Of a stretch of 64,000 nucleotides of DNA, positions 9,908-18,285 are shown in pieces. The first letter of the stretch is position 1, and the number at the start of each line of letters is the position of its first letter. The notes beneath the pieces are model-generated. The model did no database searches. It had not been told where the DNA came from and saw only the letters and a program-made list of their open reading frames with translations. This DNA is from Deltaproteobacteria bacterium (GTDB lineage: Bacteria > Desulfobacterota > Binatia > UBA1149 > JAJCZL01). A program made the translations under genes and the position numbers. The stretch lies in the NCBI GenBank assembly GCA_029262415.1, contig JAJCZL010000033.1, positions 56,471 through 120,470 of the forward strand, read 5' to 3'.

Positions 9908-10738
9908 TTGTTGGAGTATCTGAAGGCGATTTTCTTGGGCTTGCTGCAGGGACTTACCGAGTTTCTACCGGTCTCGAGTTCCGGACACCTGGCTATCGCG
10001 GAGGAAACACTGCCGGGAACCGTCGCCGGCTCGCTGGCGTTCAACGTTATCCTCCATGCCGGCACGCTGCTCAGTGTTCTCGTTTACTTCCGAACCGATC
10101 TCACGGCGATGGCTGCAGCTGTGTTCGGTATGGCTCGGCCGCGCGGATACCCCGCGGCGGCGATTGCCCGAAAAGCTGAGATCGAGCGCCGGACAGTGGC
10201 GTTGCTGGCGGTCGCAACGGTTCCGATCGTCATCGTCGGCTTTGGTTTCGCCTCAGAGGTCGAGGAGGCGTTCCACTCGCTTGCGGCTGTGGGCTGCGCG
10301 CTGCTGGTAACCGCCGCAGCTCTGTGGTTCGCCTCTACCCGTGACGGCGGCACCCAACAGGCGGCCGGCCTGGGATGGGGCCAGGCCCTGTTGATCGGCT
10401 GTTTCCAGGCTGTAGCGGTGATGCCGGGGGTTTCGCGTTCCGGACTGACACTGGTCGGAGCCCTACTATGTGGCATGGAACGCGGGGACGCGGCGCGGTT
10501 CGCATTCTTAATGGCAATTCCTGCGATTGGCGGGGCGTTCGTGCACAGCGCGGGAGACATCACCGCTCTCGGCAGCGATGAATTGGGACCCGTGCTCGCC
10601 GGTGCGGCTGCCGCAGCATCCACTGGGTTTTTCGCAATCGGCGCGATGATGAGGGTGGTCCGGAGGGGACGTCTGCGTCCGTTTGCGCTATACTGCGTCG
10701 CTGCCGGCGCTGTGGCGTTGGGGTTGAGTAGGCTGTAG
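9908..10738 (+). CDS. uppP: undecaprenyl-diphosphatase (BacA family)
   Basis: Integral membrane phosphatase that recycles undecaprenyl pyrophosphate for cell-wall and polysaccharide synthesis. The 276-aa product starts MLEYLKAIFLGLLQGLTEFL and carries PVSSSGHL (21-28) and PGVSRSG, the two active-site motifs, with about eight hydrophobic segments. TTG at 9908 follows GAGGAGCGGGG. The TAG stop overlaps the GTG start of ftsK by one base. Confidence 0.95.
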   Translation: MLEYLKAIFLGLLQGLTEFLPVSSSGHLAIAEETLPGTVAGSLAFNVILHAGTLLSVLVYFRTDLTAMAAAVFGMARPRGYPAAAIARKAEIERRTVALLAVATVPIVIVGFGFASEVEEAFHSLAAVGCALLVTAAALWFASTRDGGTQQAAGLGWGQALLIGCFQAVAVMPGVSRSGLTLVGALLCGMERGDAARFAFLMAIPAIGGAFVHSAGDITALGSDELGPVLAGAAAAASTGFFAIGAMMRVVRRGRLRPFALYCVAAGAVALGLSRL

Positions 10739-13149
10739 TGGCGCGGAGTCGTAAGCGCAAAGCCGGGGTTTCGTCCTCGCATATCCTCCATGAAGTCGAG
10801 GCAATCGTTTGTCTTATGGTAGGGCTCACTCTCGGCCTGAGCCTGGTTTCTTATCTCCCCGAAAAGCCCGCCGCGAACTACGTCGGCAACGTCGGCTACG
10901 TTGTTTCCGACCTCATGATCAGCGGTTTCGGCCTCGCTTCTTACTGTTTTCCAGCCCTGCTGGTGTTGGCGGCGCTGGCTCTTTTCATACGTGGGGCGAC
11001 GCCTATCACGCCTCTGCGCGTGGTCGGCGGGGTTTTTTCGCTGGCGGTCGCTTCGGTTGCACTTGGATTGGCCCGTTCGGATGCGGAACCCGGCCTGGCT
11101 GGTGGCTGGATCGGCGGCTTTCTCGCGACCCTGATGCACGACGCCTTCGGAGTCGGCGGATCGACGGTGATTCTCGCAGCGATCGGACTGCTGGTATTCA
11201 TCATGCTGACCGGCGTGGCTCCTTCGGTGGTCTTGCGTCAGTTTGCCGCGGCTGTGGCTGAGCGTTTTGGTCGGGTGTGGGCAGCGCTCCGCGAGTACAC
11301 CGCCATGACCATTCGCGGCCTGCGCGAGACGTTCTCCGATATGACTGCCGCGTTCAGGCGCGGCCGCGCCGAGCGCGCATCGGTGGTCACCGCGCCGATA
11401 GACTTCGACCCACCGGTAGTCTTCGGTGGCGATCACGACCCGTCGGTTCTCGAAGTCGAGATCGAGGTTGAAGCTCAGCACGTTGGGCCGATCGTGCAGA
11501 TCACTTCACGTCCTGAGGATCGAAAGTCGCGTAAATCCCGCAAGGATGAGGTTGAGCAAGAGGAGTTCCTCTTCGATATCGACGACAGTGACTACCGGCT
11601 GCCGCCCGTGCGTCTGCTCGGTAAGTCCGATGAACGCCAGGAATTCGGCAACGAAAAACAGCTCATCTCACAATCGAAGATTCTCGAGCAGAAGCTGGCG
11701 ACCTTTAGCGTAAGTGGCAGGGTGACCGCGGTTCGTCCGGGGCCGGTCATCACCACCTACGAATTCGAGCCGGACGCCGGAATCAAGGTCAGCCGCGTCG
11801 TCAACCTCTGCGACGATTTGACCATGGCGATGCGCGCACACGGCGTGCGGATCGTCGCCCCCATCCCTGGCAAGAATGTTGTGGGCATCGAGGTTTCCAA
11901 CCGCTCGCGTGCGTTGGTCGGGTTGCGCGACATGGTTGCGAACGAGGAGTTCCAAGAAAAGGAAAGCAAGCTTTGGCTTGCACTTGGGCGCGATACCACA
12001 GGGCACGCAGTCTACGCCGACCTCGCAAGAATGCCCCATTTGCTGATGGCGGGAGCCACCGGCGCGGGTAAATCGGTGGCGCTCAACACGATGATCCTGA
12101 GCATCCTCTATAAGGCCACCCCTCGCGATGTGCGCTTCATCATGATCGACCCGAAGATGCTCGAACTCGCGCTCTACGAGGGCATTCCGCATCTGCTGGT
12201 CCCAGTCGTCACCGATGTGAAGAAAGCCTCCTCGGCTCTCATCAATGTAATGCGTGAAATGGACCGCCGCTTCGAGGCCATGAAGGACCTTCGTGTCCGC
12301 AACCTCGATGACTACAACATGCGCGTCGCCGAGCTCGAAGAAGAAGAGGAGGGGGAAGAGGAAGAGTACGAGGTAGAGGAGTACGAGGAAGGCGAGGAAG
12401 ACGACGGGGAGTACGAGGAGGGCGACGAAGACGAGGAACAGGAGGACGACGAGTACGTTGTCGAGGGCGAGGAGGAAGAAGGCTTTGTCCACGAGCATCT
12501 GCCGCGCATCGTTCTCATCATCGATGAGCTTGCCGACCTAATGATGACCGTGGGCCGTGAGATCGAAGAATCGATTACGCGTCTCGCCCAGAAGGCGCGT
12601 GCCGCAGGCATCCACCTTATCGTCGCGACCCAACGGCCGTCGGTCGACGTGATCACCGGTCTGATCAAAGCGAACTTCCCCTCGCGTGTCTCTTTCCAGG
12701 TTACCTCGCGCCCAGACTCACGAACCATCCTCGACTCGATCGGTGCCGAGCGGCTGCTCGGCATGGGCGATATGCTGTTTATGGCACCCACCACCTCTTT
12801 CCTCCAGCGCCTCCACGGCCCTTACATTTCGGACCGCGAGATTGCCGAGGTCGTCGAGTTCGTCAAGAAGCAGGGCGACCCCGACTATCACATGGAACTG
12901 CTCGAGGCTCCCGGTGGCGAGGACTCTGACAGCGACGAAGGCGACGAATTCTTCGACGAACTCTATGACCGCTGCGTTGATTTGATCACCGAGCACGGGC
13001 AGGGTTCCACCTCGTGGCTGCAGAGAAAACTATCGATCGGTTACAACCGCGCTGCGCGGATCATGGAGCACATGGAGCGCGAGGGCGTCGTAGGTCCGGC
13101 CGAGGGTTCGCGCCCGCGCAAGGTCATCGCCCAGGCAATGCAGCGGTGA
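10738..13149 (+). CDS. ftsK: DNA translocase FtsK/SpoIIIE
   Basis: ATP-driven translocase that segregates chromosome termini at the division septum. The 803-aa protein has four N-terminal membrane helices (about 20-170), a linker, the RecA-like motor with Walker A GATGAGKS (near 439-446) and Walker B IVLIIDELADL (near 590-600), and a C-terminal winged-helix gamma domain (GSTSWLQRKLSIGYNRAARI). Between the Walker motifs, about residues 532-583 are almost entirely Glu/Asp/Tyr/Gly, an expansion of a normally short loop. GTG start at 10738 touches uppP; the stop overlaps lolA. Confidence 0.96.
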   Translation: MARSRKRKAGVSSSHILHEVEAIVCLMVGLTLGLSLVSYLPEKPAANYVGNVGYVVSDLMISGFGLASYCFPALLVLAALALFIRGATPITPLRVVGGVFSLAVASVALGLARSDAEPGLAGGWIGGFLATLMHDAFGVGGSTVILAAIGLLVFIMLTGVAPSVVLRQFAAAVAERFGRVWAALREYTAMTIRGLRETFSDMTAAFRRGRAERASVVTAPIDFDPPVVFGGDHDPSVLEVEIEVEAQHVGPIVQITSRPEDRKSRKSRKDEVEQEEFLFDIDDSDYRLPPVRLLGKSDERQEFGNEKQLISQSKILEQKLATFSVSGRVTAVRPGPVITTYEFEPDAGIKVSRVVNLCDDLTMAMRAHGVRIVAPIPGKNVVGIEVSNRSRALVGLRDMVANEEFQEKESKLWLALGRDTTGHAVYADLARMPHLLMAGATGAGKSVALNTMILSILYKATPRDVRFIMIDPKMLELALYEGIPHLLVPVVTDVKKASSALINVMREMDRRFEAMKDLRVRNLDDYNMRVAELEEEEEGEEEEYEVEEYEEGEEDDGEYEEGDEDEEQEDDEYVVEGEEEEGFVHEHLPRIVLIIDELADLMMTVGREIEESITRLAQKARAAGIHLIVATQRPSVDVITGLIKANFPSRVSFQVTSRPDSRTILDSIGAERLLGMGDMLFMAPTTSFLQRLHGPYISDREIAEVVEFVKKQGDPDYHMELLEAPGGEDSDSDEGDEFFDELYDRCVDLITEHGQGSTSWLQRKLSIGYNRAARIMEHMEREGVVGPAEGSRPRKVIAQAMQR

Positions 13150-13853
13150 GCCGGACCAGCCGGCTATTGCGGTTGACCCGACTGGGATTCCTCGCCGCTG
13201 TCGTCCTGCTCAGCACGGCAGCGGGCTTCGGCTCGGCGGTATCGCGCGCTGGAGCATCGCCGCTCAGCGTTGCGGGAACCGTCGAACACGTCTGGGCCGA
13301 GTATCAACGGCATTGGGCTGCCGTAGACAGTTTCGAGGCCGCATTCACCCAACGAATCGAGGTTTCGGGGATCGGCGGTGAGGTTAAGAGTGCCGGTAGC
13401 CTGTACTTCCAGAAACCAGACAAGCTACGTTGGAACTACGAAGAGGGCCCCCCACAGAGTGTCGTCGGCGACGGCCATTGGTTGTGGATCTACCAGCCTG
13501 ACCTCGATCAGGTATATAAAGTCGAGTACAGCACTGCGTTTGGTCAAGGGGGCCTGGTTGGCCTGTTGGCCGGGCGCGAAGGCCTCTCGAACCGCTATAC
13601 GTTCTCGTTGCTTGACCCTGAGCCGGGGACTGTACACCTCAAGCTCGAGCCCTCTTCGGGCGCTGGGGAGATACTCGATCTCATCTTATCAGTAGAGACT
13701 TTTGAGCTTCGCCGGGTCATCGTACGCGACCCCGCAGGCTCGGTGACCTATCTGGATTTCGAGCACGTCGTGACTAACGTTGCGCTCGAGCCTTCTTTGT
13801 TCCATTTTACCGCGCCGGAAGGCGTAGATATCATCACCGGCTCAGGCCGCTAG
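13146..13853 (+). CDS. lolA: outer-membrane lipoprotein carrier protein
   Basis: Periplasmic chaperone that carries lipoproteins from the inner to the outer membrane. The 235-aa product has a signal peptide (Arg-rich start, hydrophobic core, cleavage near residue 35) and the LolA fold markers FEAAFTQRIEV, GSLYFQKPDKLRWNYEEGPP and LWIYQPDLDQVYKVEY. GTG at 13146 overlaps the ftsK stop, so the two are probably coupled. Presence implies an outer membrane with lipoproteins. Confidence 0.92.
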   Translation: MSRTSRLLRLTRLGFLAAVVLLSTAAGFGSAVSRAGASPLSVAGTVEHVWAEYQRHWAAVDSFEAAFTQRIEVSGIGGEVKSAGSLYFQKPDKLRWNYEEGPPQSVVGDGHWLWIYQPDLDQVYKVEYSTAFGQGGLVGLLAGREGLSNRYTFSLLDPEPGTVHLKLEPSSGAGEILDLILSVETFELRRVIVRDPAGSVTYLDFEHVVTNVALEPSLFHFTAPEGVDIITGSGR

Positions 13854-13939
13854 CATGGGTCGCTTGCGTGCGCGCGCAGCGTACGGCCCGCGCGGTACGC
13901 CTCAGTGGGCAGCGAGGCGGATCTAAGGAGGTAGCGACG

Positions 13940-14425
13940 ATGCCATCGTTCGACGTCGTATCAAAAGTAGACTGGCACGAGGTCGACAACGCCTTGAACC
14001 AGGCGGTGAAGGAACTCATACAGCGTTTCGACTTCAAGGGGACCAACACCACCATCGAGTTGAAGGAAGAAGCCTTCAACATCGAATCGGCCGATGACTA
14101 CAAAGTAAGTGCCGCGCGTGAGGTGCTCGAAGGAAAACTCGCCAAGCGCGGTGTTCCATTGGGCTCACTTAAGATTGGTGAGGTCGAGCCGGCGGGCGGC
14201 GGCCGCGCCCGTCAGTCGATCAAGATCCGCTCAGGCTTGGAGCAGGAGACCGGCAAGAAACTCGTCAAGTCGATCAAGGACGCCAAGCTGAAAGTCCAAG
14301 CAGCGATCCAGGGCGAGAGCGTGCGCATCACTGGGAAGAAACGTGACGATCTACAGACGGCGATCGGGTTATTGAAGGATCAGGACTTCGGCCAGCCTCT
14401 TCAGTACGAGAACTTCCGGGATTGA
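13940..14425 (+). CDS. yajQ: YajQ-family nucleotide-binding protein
   Basis: Small two-domain protein; some homologues bind cyclic di-GMP and act in regulation, but the role here is unknown. The 161-aa product begins MPSFDVVSKVDWHEVDNALN and contains RFDFKGTNTTIEL and KIRSGLEQETGKKLVK, all family hallmarks. ATG at 13940 follows a perfect AAGGAGG Shine-Dalgarno at 13925. The stop overlaps the TTG start of rimO. Confidence 0.95.
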   Translation: MPSFDVVSKVDWHEVDNALNQAVKELIQRFDFKGTNTTIELKEEAFNIESADDYKVSAAREVLEGKLAKRGVPLGSLKIGEVEPAGGGRARQSIKIRSGLEQETGKKLVKSIKDAKLKVQAAIQGESVRITGKKRDDLQTAIGLLKDQDFGQPLQYENFRD

Positions 14426-15753
14426 AAAAGCGGATTTATCTCTCCGGTCTGGGTTGCGCCAAGAATCAGATTGACGCTGAGTTGATGCTCGGCCGCGCTA
14501 CGGCGGACGGTCACGAAATCGTGACAGAGGAGAACCACGCCGACATACTCGTGGTCAACACCTGCGCTTTCATTGACCAAGCCCGCGAGACCTCGATCGA
14601 CGAGATTCTCCGCCTCGCGAAGATCAAAGCCCGAGCCGAAGGGCGGCGCTTGGTGGTCACCGGATGCTTGGCGCAGCGTTATTCGGCCGAGCTCGCCGAG
14701 TCGATTCCGGAGATCGACGCGATGGTCGGGACCGGCGCTCTAGACAGGTTCGCGGACGCGCTCTGCGCGGGTGGCGGCAAAGCCTTCATCAGCGAGAAGC
14801 ATTACTTGCCGTCTGCCGACATGGAACGTGTCGTTCTCGATACCGACGGTTCCGCCTACGTAAAGGTCTCAGAGGGCTGTGACCATGAATGCTCGTTTTG
14901 CATAATTCCGGCGATTCGCGGCAAGCACCGCAGCCGTCCGATCGAGGATGTCGGGCGCGAGGCCGAACTGCTCGCCGCGCGCGGAGTCGTCGAGCTGAAC
15001 TTGATCGCACAGGACCTGAGCGCGTACGGACGCGATCTTGGTGAGCACGACGGTTTGGCTGCGCTCTTGTACCGGCTCGCGCGCGTTAGCGGGATCGTGC
15101 GCGTGCGCTGTCACTATCTTTACCCAAACACGCTCGCCGACAGTGCTCTGCAGGCGATGAGTGATGCGGGCAATGTCTGTAACTACATCGACATGCCGCT
15201 TCAGCACGCCGACGCATCGGTGTTGCAGCGAATGCTTCGTGGCAAGGACGCCGATTACCTCAGGCGCGTTCTCGACCGTATCCGCACGAAACTCGGCGAC
15301 CCAGTAATCCGGACCACATTCATCGTCGGCTTTCCGGGCGAGACAGAAGCGGCTTTCGAGAATCTTCTCGGGTTCGTCGAGGAGCAGGCTTTCGATCGGG
15401 TGGGGGTCTTTCGCTACTCGATCGAAGACGGCAGCGCTGCGGCGCTCCTTGACGGGCGCGTGCCCGAGCCGCTCGCTGAACGCCGGCGTGACCAGCTCAT
15501 GGCTGCGCAGGAGGATATCTCTGCCCGCAGGCAGGCGCGCCACGTCGGGGGCGAGCAAAGAGTGCTGGTTTGCGGCCGGGAAGAGGATGGGACGTACTTT
15601 GGCCGTACCGACGGCCAGGCCCCCGAGGTTGACGGCGTCACTCATATGGGTGGCGACCAAAGTCTGGGTGTGTTGCAGGGCAAGATGGTGCGGGCGCGAG
15701 TAACCGGAGCAGATATTCACGATTTATACGCCGAAATGCTCTCCCCCTATTGA
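14422..15753 (+). CDS. rimO: ribosomal protein uS12 methylthiotransferase
   Basis: Radical SAM enzyme that adds a methylthio group to an Asp of ribosomal protein S12. The 443-aa protein has an N-terminal UPF0004 domain (GLGCAKNQIDAE; Cys in NTCAF and TGCLAQRY), the radical SAM cluster Cys153-x3-Cys157-x2-Cys160 in EGCDHECSFC, and a C-terminal TRAM domain. TTG at 14422 overlaps the yajQ stop, indicating coupling. Confidence 0.95.
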   Translation: MKKRIYLSGLGCAKNQIDAELMLGRATADGHEIVTEENHADILVVNTCAFIDQARETSIDEILRLAKIKARAEGRRLVVTGCLAQRYSAELAESIPEIDAMVGTGALDRFADALCAGGGKAFISEKHYLPSADMERVVLDTDGSAYVKVSEGCDHECSFCIIPAIRGKHRSRPIEDVGREAELLAARGVVELNLIAQDLSAYGRDLGEHDGLAALLYRLARVSGIVRVRCHYLYPNTLADSALQAMSDAGNVCNYIDMPLQHADASVLQRMLRGKDADYLRRVLDRIRTKLGDPVIRTTFIVGFPGETEAAFENLLGFVEEQAFDRVGVFRYSIEDGSAAALLDGRVPEPLAERRRDQLMAAQEDISARRQARHVGGEQRVLVCGREEDGTYFGRTDGQAPEVDGVTHMGGDQSLGVLQGKMVRARVTGADIHDLYAEMLSPY

Positions 15754-15795
15754 CGCGGGCGCAAGGCGCCATTACTTTACCGGCCCGCGGCGTGA

Positions 15796-16242
15796 GTGCG
15801 TCGGGGCAAAAACACCATGAGAAAGCGAGAGCGCGAGAAGTTTACGACCAAGCTGCTGGGGATGCGCAAGGAAATCCTTCGCGAGATCCAGCAGGATGTT
15901 AAGGCGGAACGCGAGGGCGAGGCCGGCGACGGTCGCGACACCTACGATATTGCCAGCGACGAGCGTGATCGTGAGATCAATTTGCTGCTCGGCGACCGCG
16001 ACCGCCGCAAGCTGCAGTCGATCGACGCCGCGCTCGGTCGGCTCGAAGCCGGCGATTACGGTGAGTGCGACGAATGCGGTGGCGAGATCGCGTCGGGTCG
16101 GCTCGAAGCGATGCCGTTCAGCAGGCTGTGCGTGACTTGCCAAGACGAGTACGAGCAGGCTGCGCGAACAATGCAGACGGATTCGCACACGATGGTTACT
16201 CCGCGTCTGAACACCCCAGAGACCGACGACGACGCCTCCTGA
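15796..16242 (+). CDS. DksA/TraR-type zinc-finger protein
   Basis: Transcription factor of the DksA family, which acts in the RNA polymerase secondary channel with ppGpp. The 148-aa product has an N-terminal coiled coil (about 8-60) with acidic TYDIASDERDREI and a C-terminal CDEC...CVTC four-Cys zinc finger. GTG at 15796 is used; ATG at 15817 (MRKREREKF) is an equally plausible start. Which DksA subfamily it belongs to is not settled. Confidence 0.9.
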   Translation: MRRGKNTMRKREREKFTTKLLGMRKEILREIQQDVKAEREGEAGDGRDTYDIASDERDREINLLLGDRDRRKLQSIDAALGRLEAGDYGECDECGGEIASGRLEAMPFSRLCVTCQDEYEQAARTMQTDSHTMVTPRLNTPETDDDAS

Positions 16243-16273
16243 TCGTCTGCTTGGGGCGCTCACGCTCCGTGAG

Positions 16274-17437
16274 TTGCGCTCCGATGCGCTGCAGGCATGG
16301 CGGGCGGGGTTGGCCGCGGTTGATCCCGAGCGCGCGGTAGCCGAGGCGCTTGCTTTGGACCCCTCAATTGATCCCTCCGACCCTCGCACCCTGGTAGTCG
16401 CTACAGGAAAGGCTGCGGCAGGCATGGCGCGCGCGACCGGAGTCCAGGCCCGCGGATACGTTCTACTACCGCATGGAGTCGCCGCCGAAGGGCTAGCCGC
16501 GGGTCTGCGCGTATTGAGCGGCGCTCACCCGGTTCCCGACACACAGGGACTTGCCGCTTCCGCGGAGATATTTCAGGCCGTGGAAAACCTCGGCGAGGGT
16601 CAACACCTGCTGTTTCTGCTTTCAGGCGGAACCTCATCGTTATTCGAAGTGCCGCGCGAAGGCGTCAGCGAGCAGCACTTGATTGAGACCTACCGCCGAC
16701 TGTTGCTCGGCGGCGAGCCCATCGAAGCGGTCAACCGCGGCCGCAGTCAGCTCTCGGCGGTGAAGAGTGGCGGCTTGGCGCGCGCCGCGACACCGGCGGT
16801 TATTACCACGCTGGCTGTATCCGACGTTGCCGGAGACGACCCGGCCGTAATTGGGTCGGGGCCGAGTTACCAGCGCGGTGCTGTCGGTGCACGTGAGCGT
16901 TTCAGAGTCGTCGCGAGTGGCCGGCATGCCGCTGCTGCTGCGCGCGAACACCTTGCCGAGCGCGGCTATGAAATTGCTGACGTGCCCGAAGAGCTTCTGT
17001 ATGGCGACGTTGCTGATGCGGCTGCACGCATCTCTGAAATGATCGAAAAGATGCTCGGTTCGTCGCGTGCGGTGGCAGCGGTTGCGGCCGGCGAGACTAC
17101 GGTGCGGGTTAGCGGCACGCCGGGCGCGGGGGGTCGCTGTACCCACCTGGCGCTGCGTCTCGCGCAAGTGCTCGAAGGAGCCGGATCATTCGCCTGTGTG
17201 GTTGCGGGCACCGATGGCCGCGACGGTAGCTGTGACGCCGCAGGTGCCTTGATCGACCAGACGACCGCGCAGCGGGTCCGCCGTGCCGGTGCGGACGCGA
17301 CAGCCGCGCTAACGGCCTTTGACAGTTTGTCCGCGCTTCGCGCCTGCGGCGACGACTTGGTCACCGGCGACACGGGAACCAATGTCGGCGACCTCTTGGT
17401 TGTAACTATTGGCGATTCGCCCCACACCCAAGTCTAG
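16274..17437 (+). CDS. glycerate 2-kinase (DUF4147/MOFRL)
   Basis: Phosphorylates glycerate to 2-phosphoglycerate, feeding C3 acids into central metabolism. The 387-aa product has the N-terminal DUF4147 domain (VVATGKAAAGMA, GAHPVPDTQGL, LFLLSGGTSSL, VNRGRSQLSAVKSGGLA) and the C-terminal MOFRL domain (FACVVAGTDGRDGSCDAAGA). TTG at 16274 is the first usable start found and lacks a strong Shine-Dalgarno, so the N-terminus is uncertain. Together with glpD downstream and the aminotransferase-serA pair at 23372-26113 it fits C3 metabolism. Confidence 0.9.
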   Translation: MRSDALQAWRAGLAAVDPERAVAEALALDPSIDPSDPRTLVVATGKAAAGMARATGVQARGYVLLPHGVAAEGLAAGLRVLSGAHPVPDTQGLAASAEIFQAVENLGEGQHLLFLLSGGTSSLFEVPREGVSEQHLIETYRRLLLGGEPIEAVNRGRSQLSAVKSGGLARAATPAVITTLAVSDVAGDDPAVIGSGPSYQRGAVGARERFRVVASGRHAAAAAREHLAERGYEIADVPEELLYGDVADAAARISEMIEKMLGSSRAVAAVAAGETTVRVSGTPGAGGRCTHLALRLAQVLEGAGSFACVVAGTDGRDGSCDAAGALIDQTTAQRVRRAGADATAALTAFDSLSALRACGDDLVTGDTGTNVGDLLVVTIGDSPHTQV

Positions 17438-17463
17438 CCTGCGGGCCTTGCCAAAACGCATCT

Positions 17464-17492
17464 GTGACTTCATGGCCTATCCGGGCTAGCCT
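17464..17492 (+). promoter_or_regulatory. candidate leaderless promoter of queE
   Basis: GTGACT at 17464-17469, a 17-nt spacer and TAGCCT at 17487-17492, seven bases before the GTG at 17500. No Shine-Dalgarno lies before that GTG, so transcription would start on or next to the start codon. Confidence 0.5.
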
Positions 17493-17499
17493 GCGCGCG

Positions 17500-18285
17500 G
17501 TGAGTTCGTTTACCAATGGCCGCACGAGCACGCTCGTCACGCGGGCCTACCTCAGCGAGATCTTCGTATCCGCCCAGGGGGAGGGGCCCCGCACCGGCGA
17601 ACGGCACCTATTTGTCCGCTTTGCGGGATGCAACCTGCGTTGCACGTACTGCGATACGCCCGAGTCGCTTACCAAGATCCCTGCGTGCAGTGTCGATTTC
17701 CCTGACGGTGAGCGTCGCGTGCTCGACAACCCTATCGACGTGAACGATTTGTCCGATATCGTCGAAGATGTCTGCATACGCGATCCATCGGTGCGTATGA
17801 TCGCGATTACCGGTGGCGAACCGATGGTGCAGCACGGCTTTATTATCCACTGGCTTGAGAGTTCGCCGCCCCCGGTGCCTTGCCTACTCGAAACCAATGC
17901 TGTTGTTATCGCCGGTCTCGAGCGTGTCCTGCAGGGCGTGTTCATGGTTTCGGCCGATATAAAACTTCCTTCGAACAGCGGCGAAGGCCCGCAGTGGGAG
18001 CGCCACGAAGAGTTCCTGGCCGGCTGCGCGCGGACCGGCACGGAGACGTACGTCAAGATGCCGATCGATCAGGCCACCAGTGAAGAAGAAGTGCGCCGCG
18101 GTGCCCGACTTGTTTCGCGTCTTTTGCCCGGGGCGTATCTGTTTCTCCAGCCGCTGCAAGCGCCTGGTGGGCCACTGCCCACTCTCAATGATCCGGCGTA
18201 TGCGCCGTTTTTTAAAGTGGCGTCTGCAGAACACGGCCCGGTTCGTTTGCAGCCGCAGATGCACAAGGTGCTCGGGATTCGATGA
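17500..18285 (+). CDS. queE: 7-carboxy-7-deazaguanine synthase-like radical SAM protein
   Basis: Radical SAM enzyme that contracts the pterin ring of 6-carboxytetrahydropterin to 7-carboxy-7-deazaguanine for queuosine. From GTG 17500 (261 aa) the cluster Cys44-x3-Cys48-x2-Cys51 lies in GCNLRCTYCDTPES, preceded by SAQGEGPRTGE; ITGGEPMVQ follows. The segment between CDTPES and the GGEP motif is longer than in minimal QueE proteins. An upstream in-frame GTG at 17464 would add 12 residues. The stop overlaps glpD (ATGA). Other queuosine genes are not adjacent; the PTPS-family gene at 36921 may act in folate instead. Confidence 0.88.
   Translation: MSSFTNGRTSTLVTRAYLSEIFVSAQGEGPRTGERHLFVRFAGCNLRCTYCDTPESLTKIPACSVDFPDGERRVLDNPIDVNDLSDIVEDVCIRDPSVRMIAITGGEPMVQHGFIIHWLESSPPPVPCLLETNAVVIAGLERVLQGVFMVSADIKLPSNSGEGPQWERHEEFLAGCARTGTETYVKMPIDQATSEEEVRRGARLVSRLLPGAYLFLQPLQAPGGPLPTLNDPAYAPFFKVASAEHGPVRLQPQMHKVLGIR

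Noticed and set aside
10084..11481. 465-codon open frame on the minus strand across uppP and ftsK
   Set aside because: Opposite to two clear genes, composition rich in Arg/Ala/Pro, no domain, a typical antisense shadow in GC-rich DNA.
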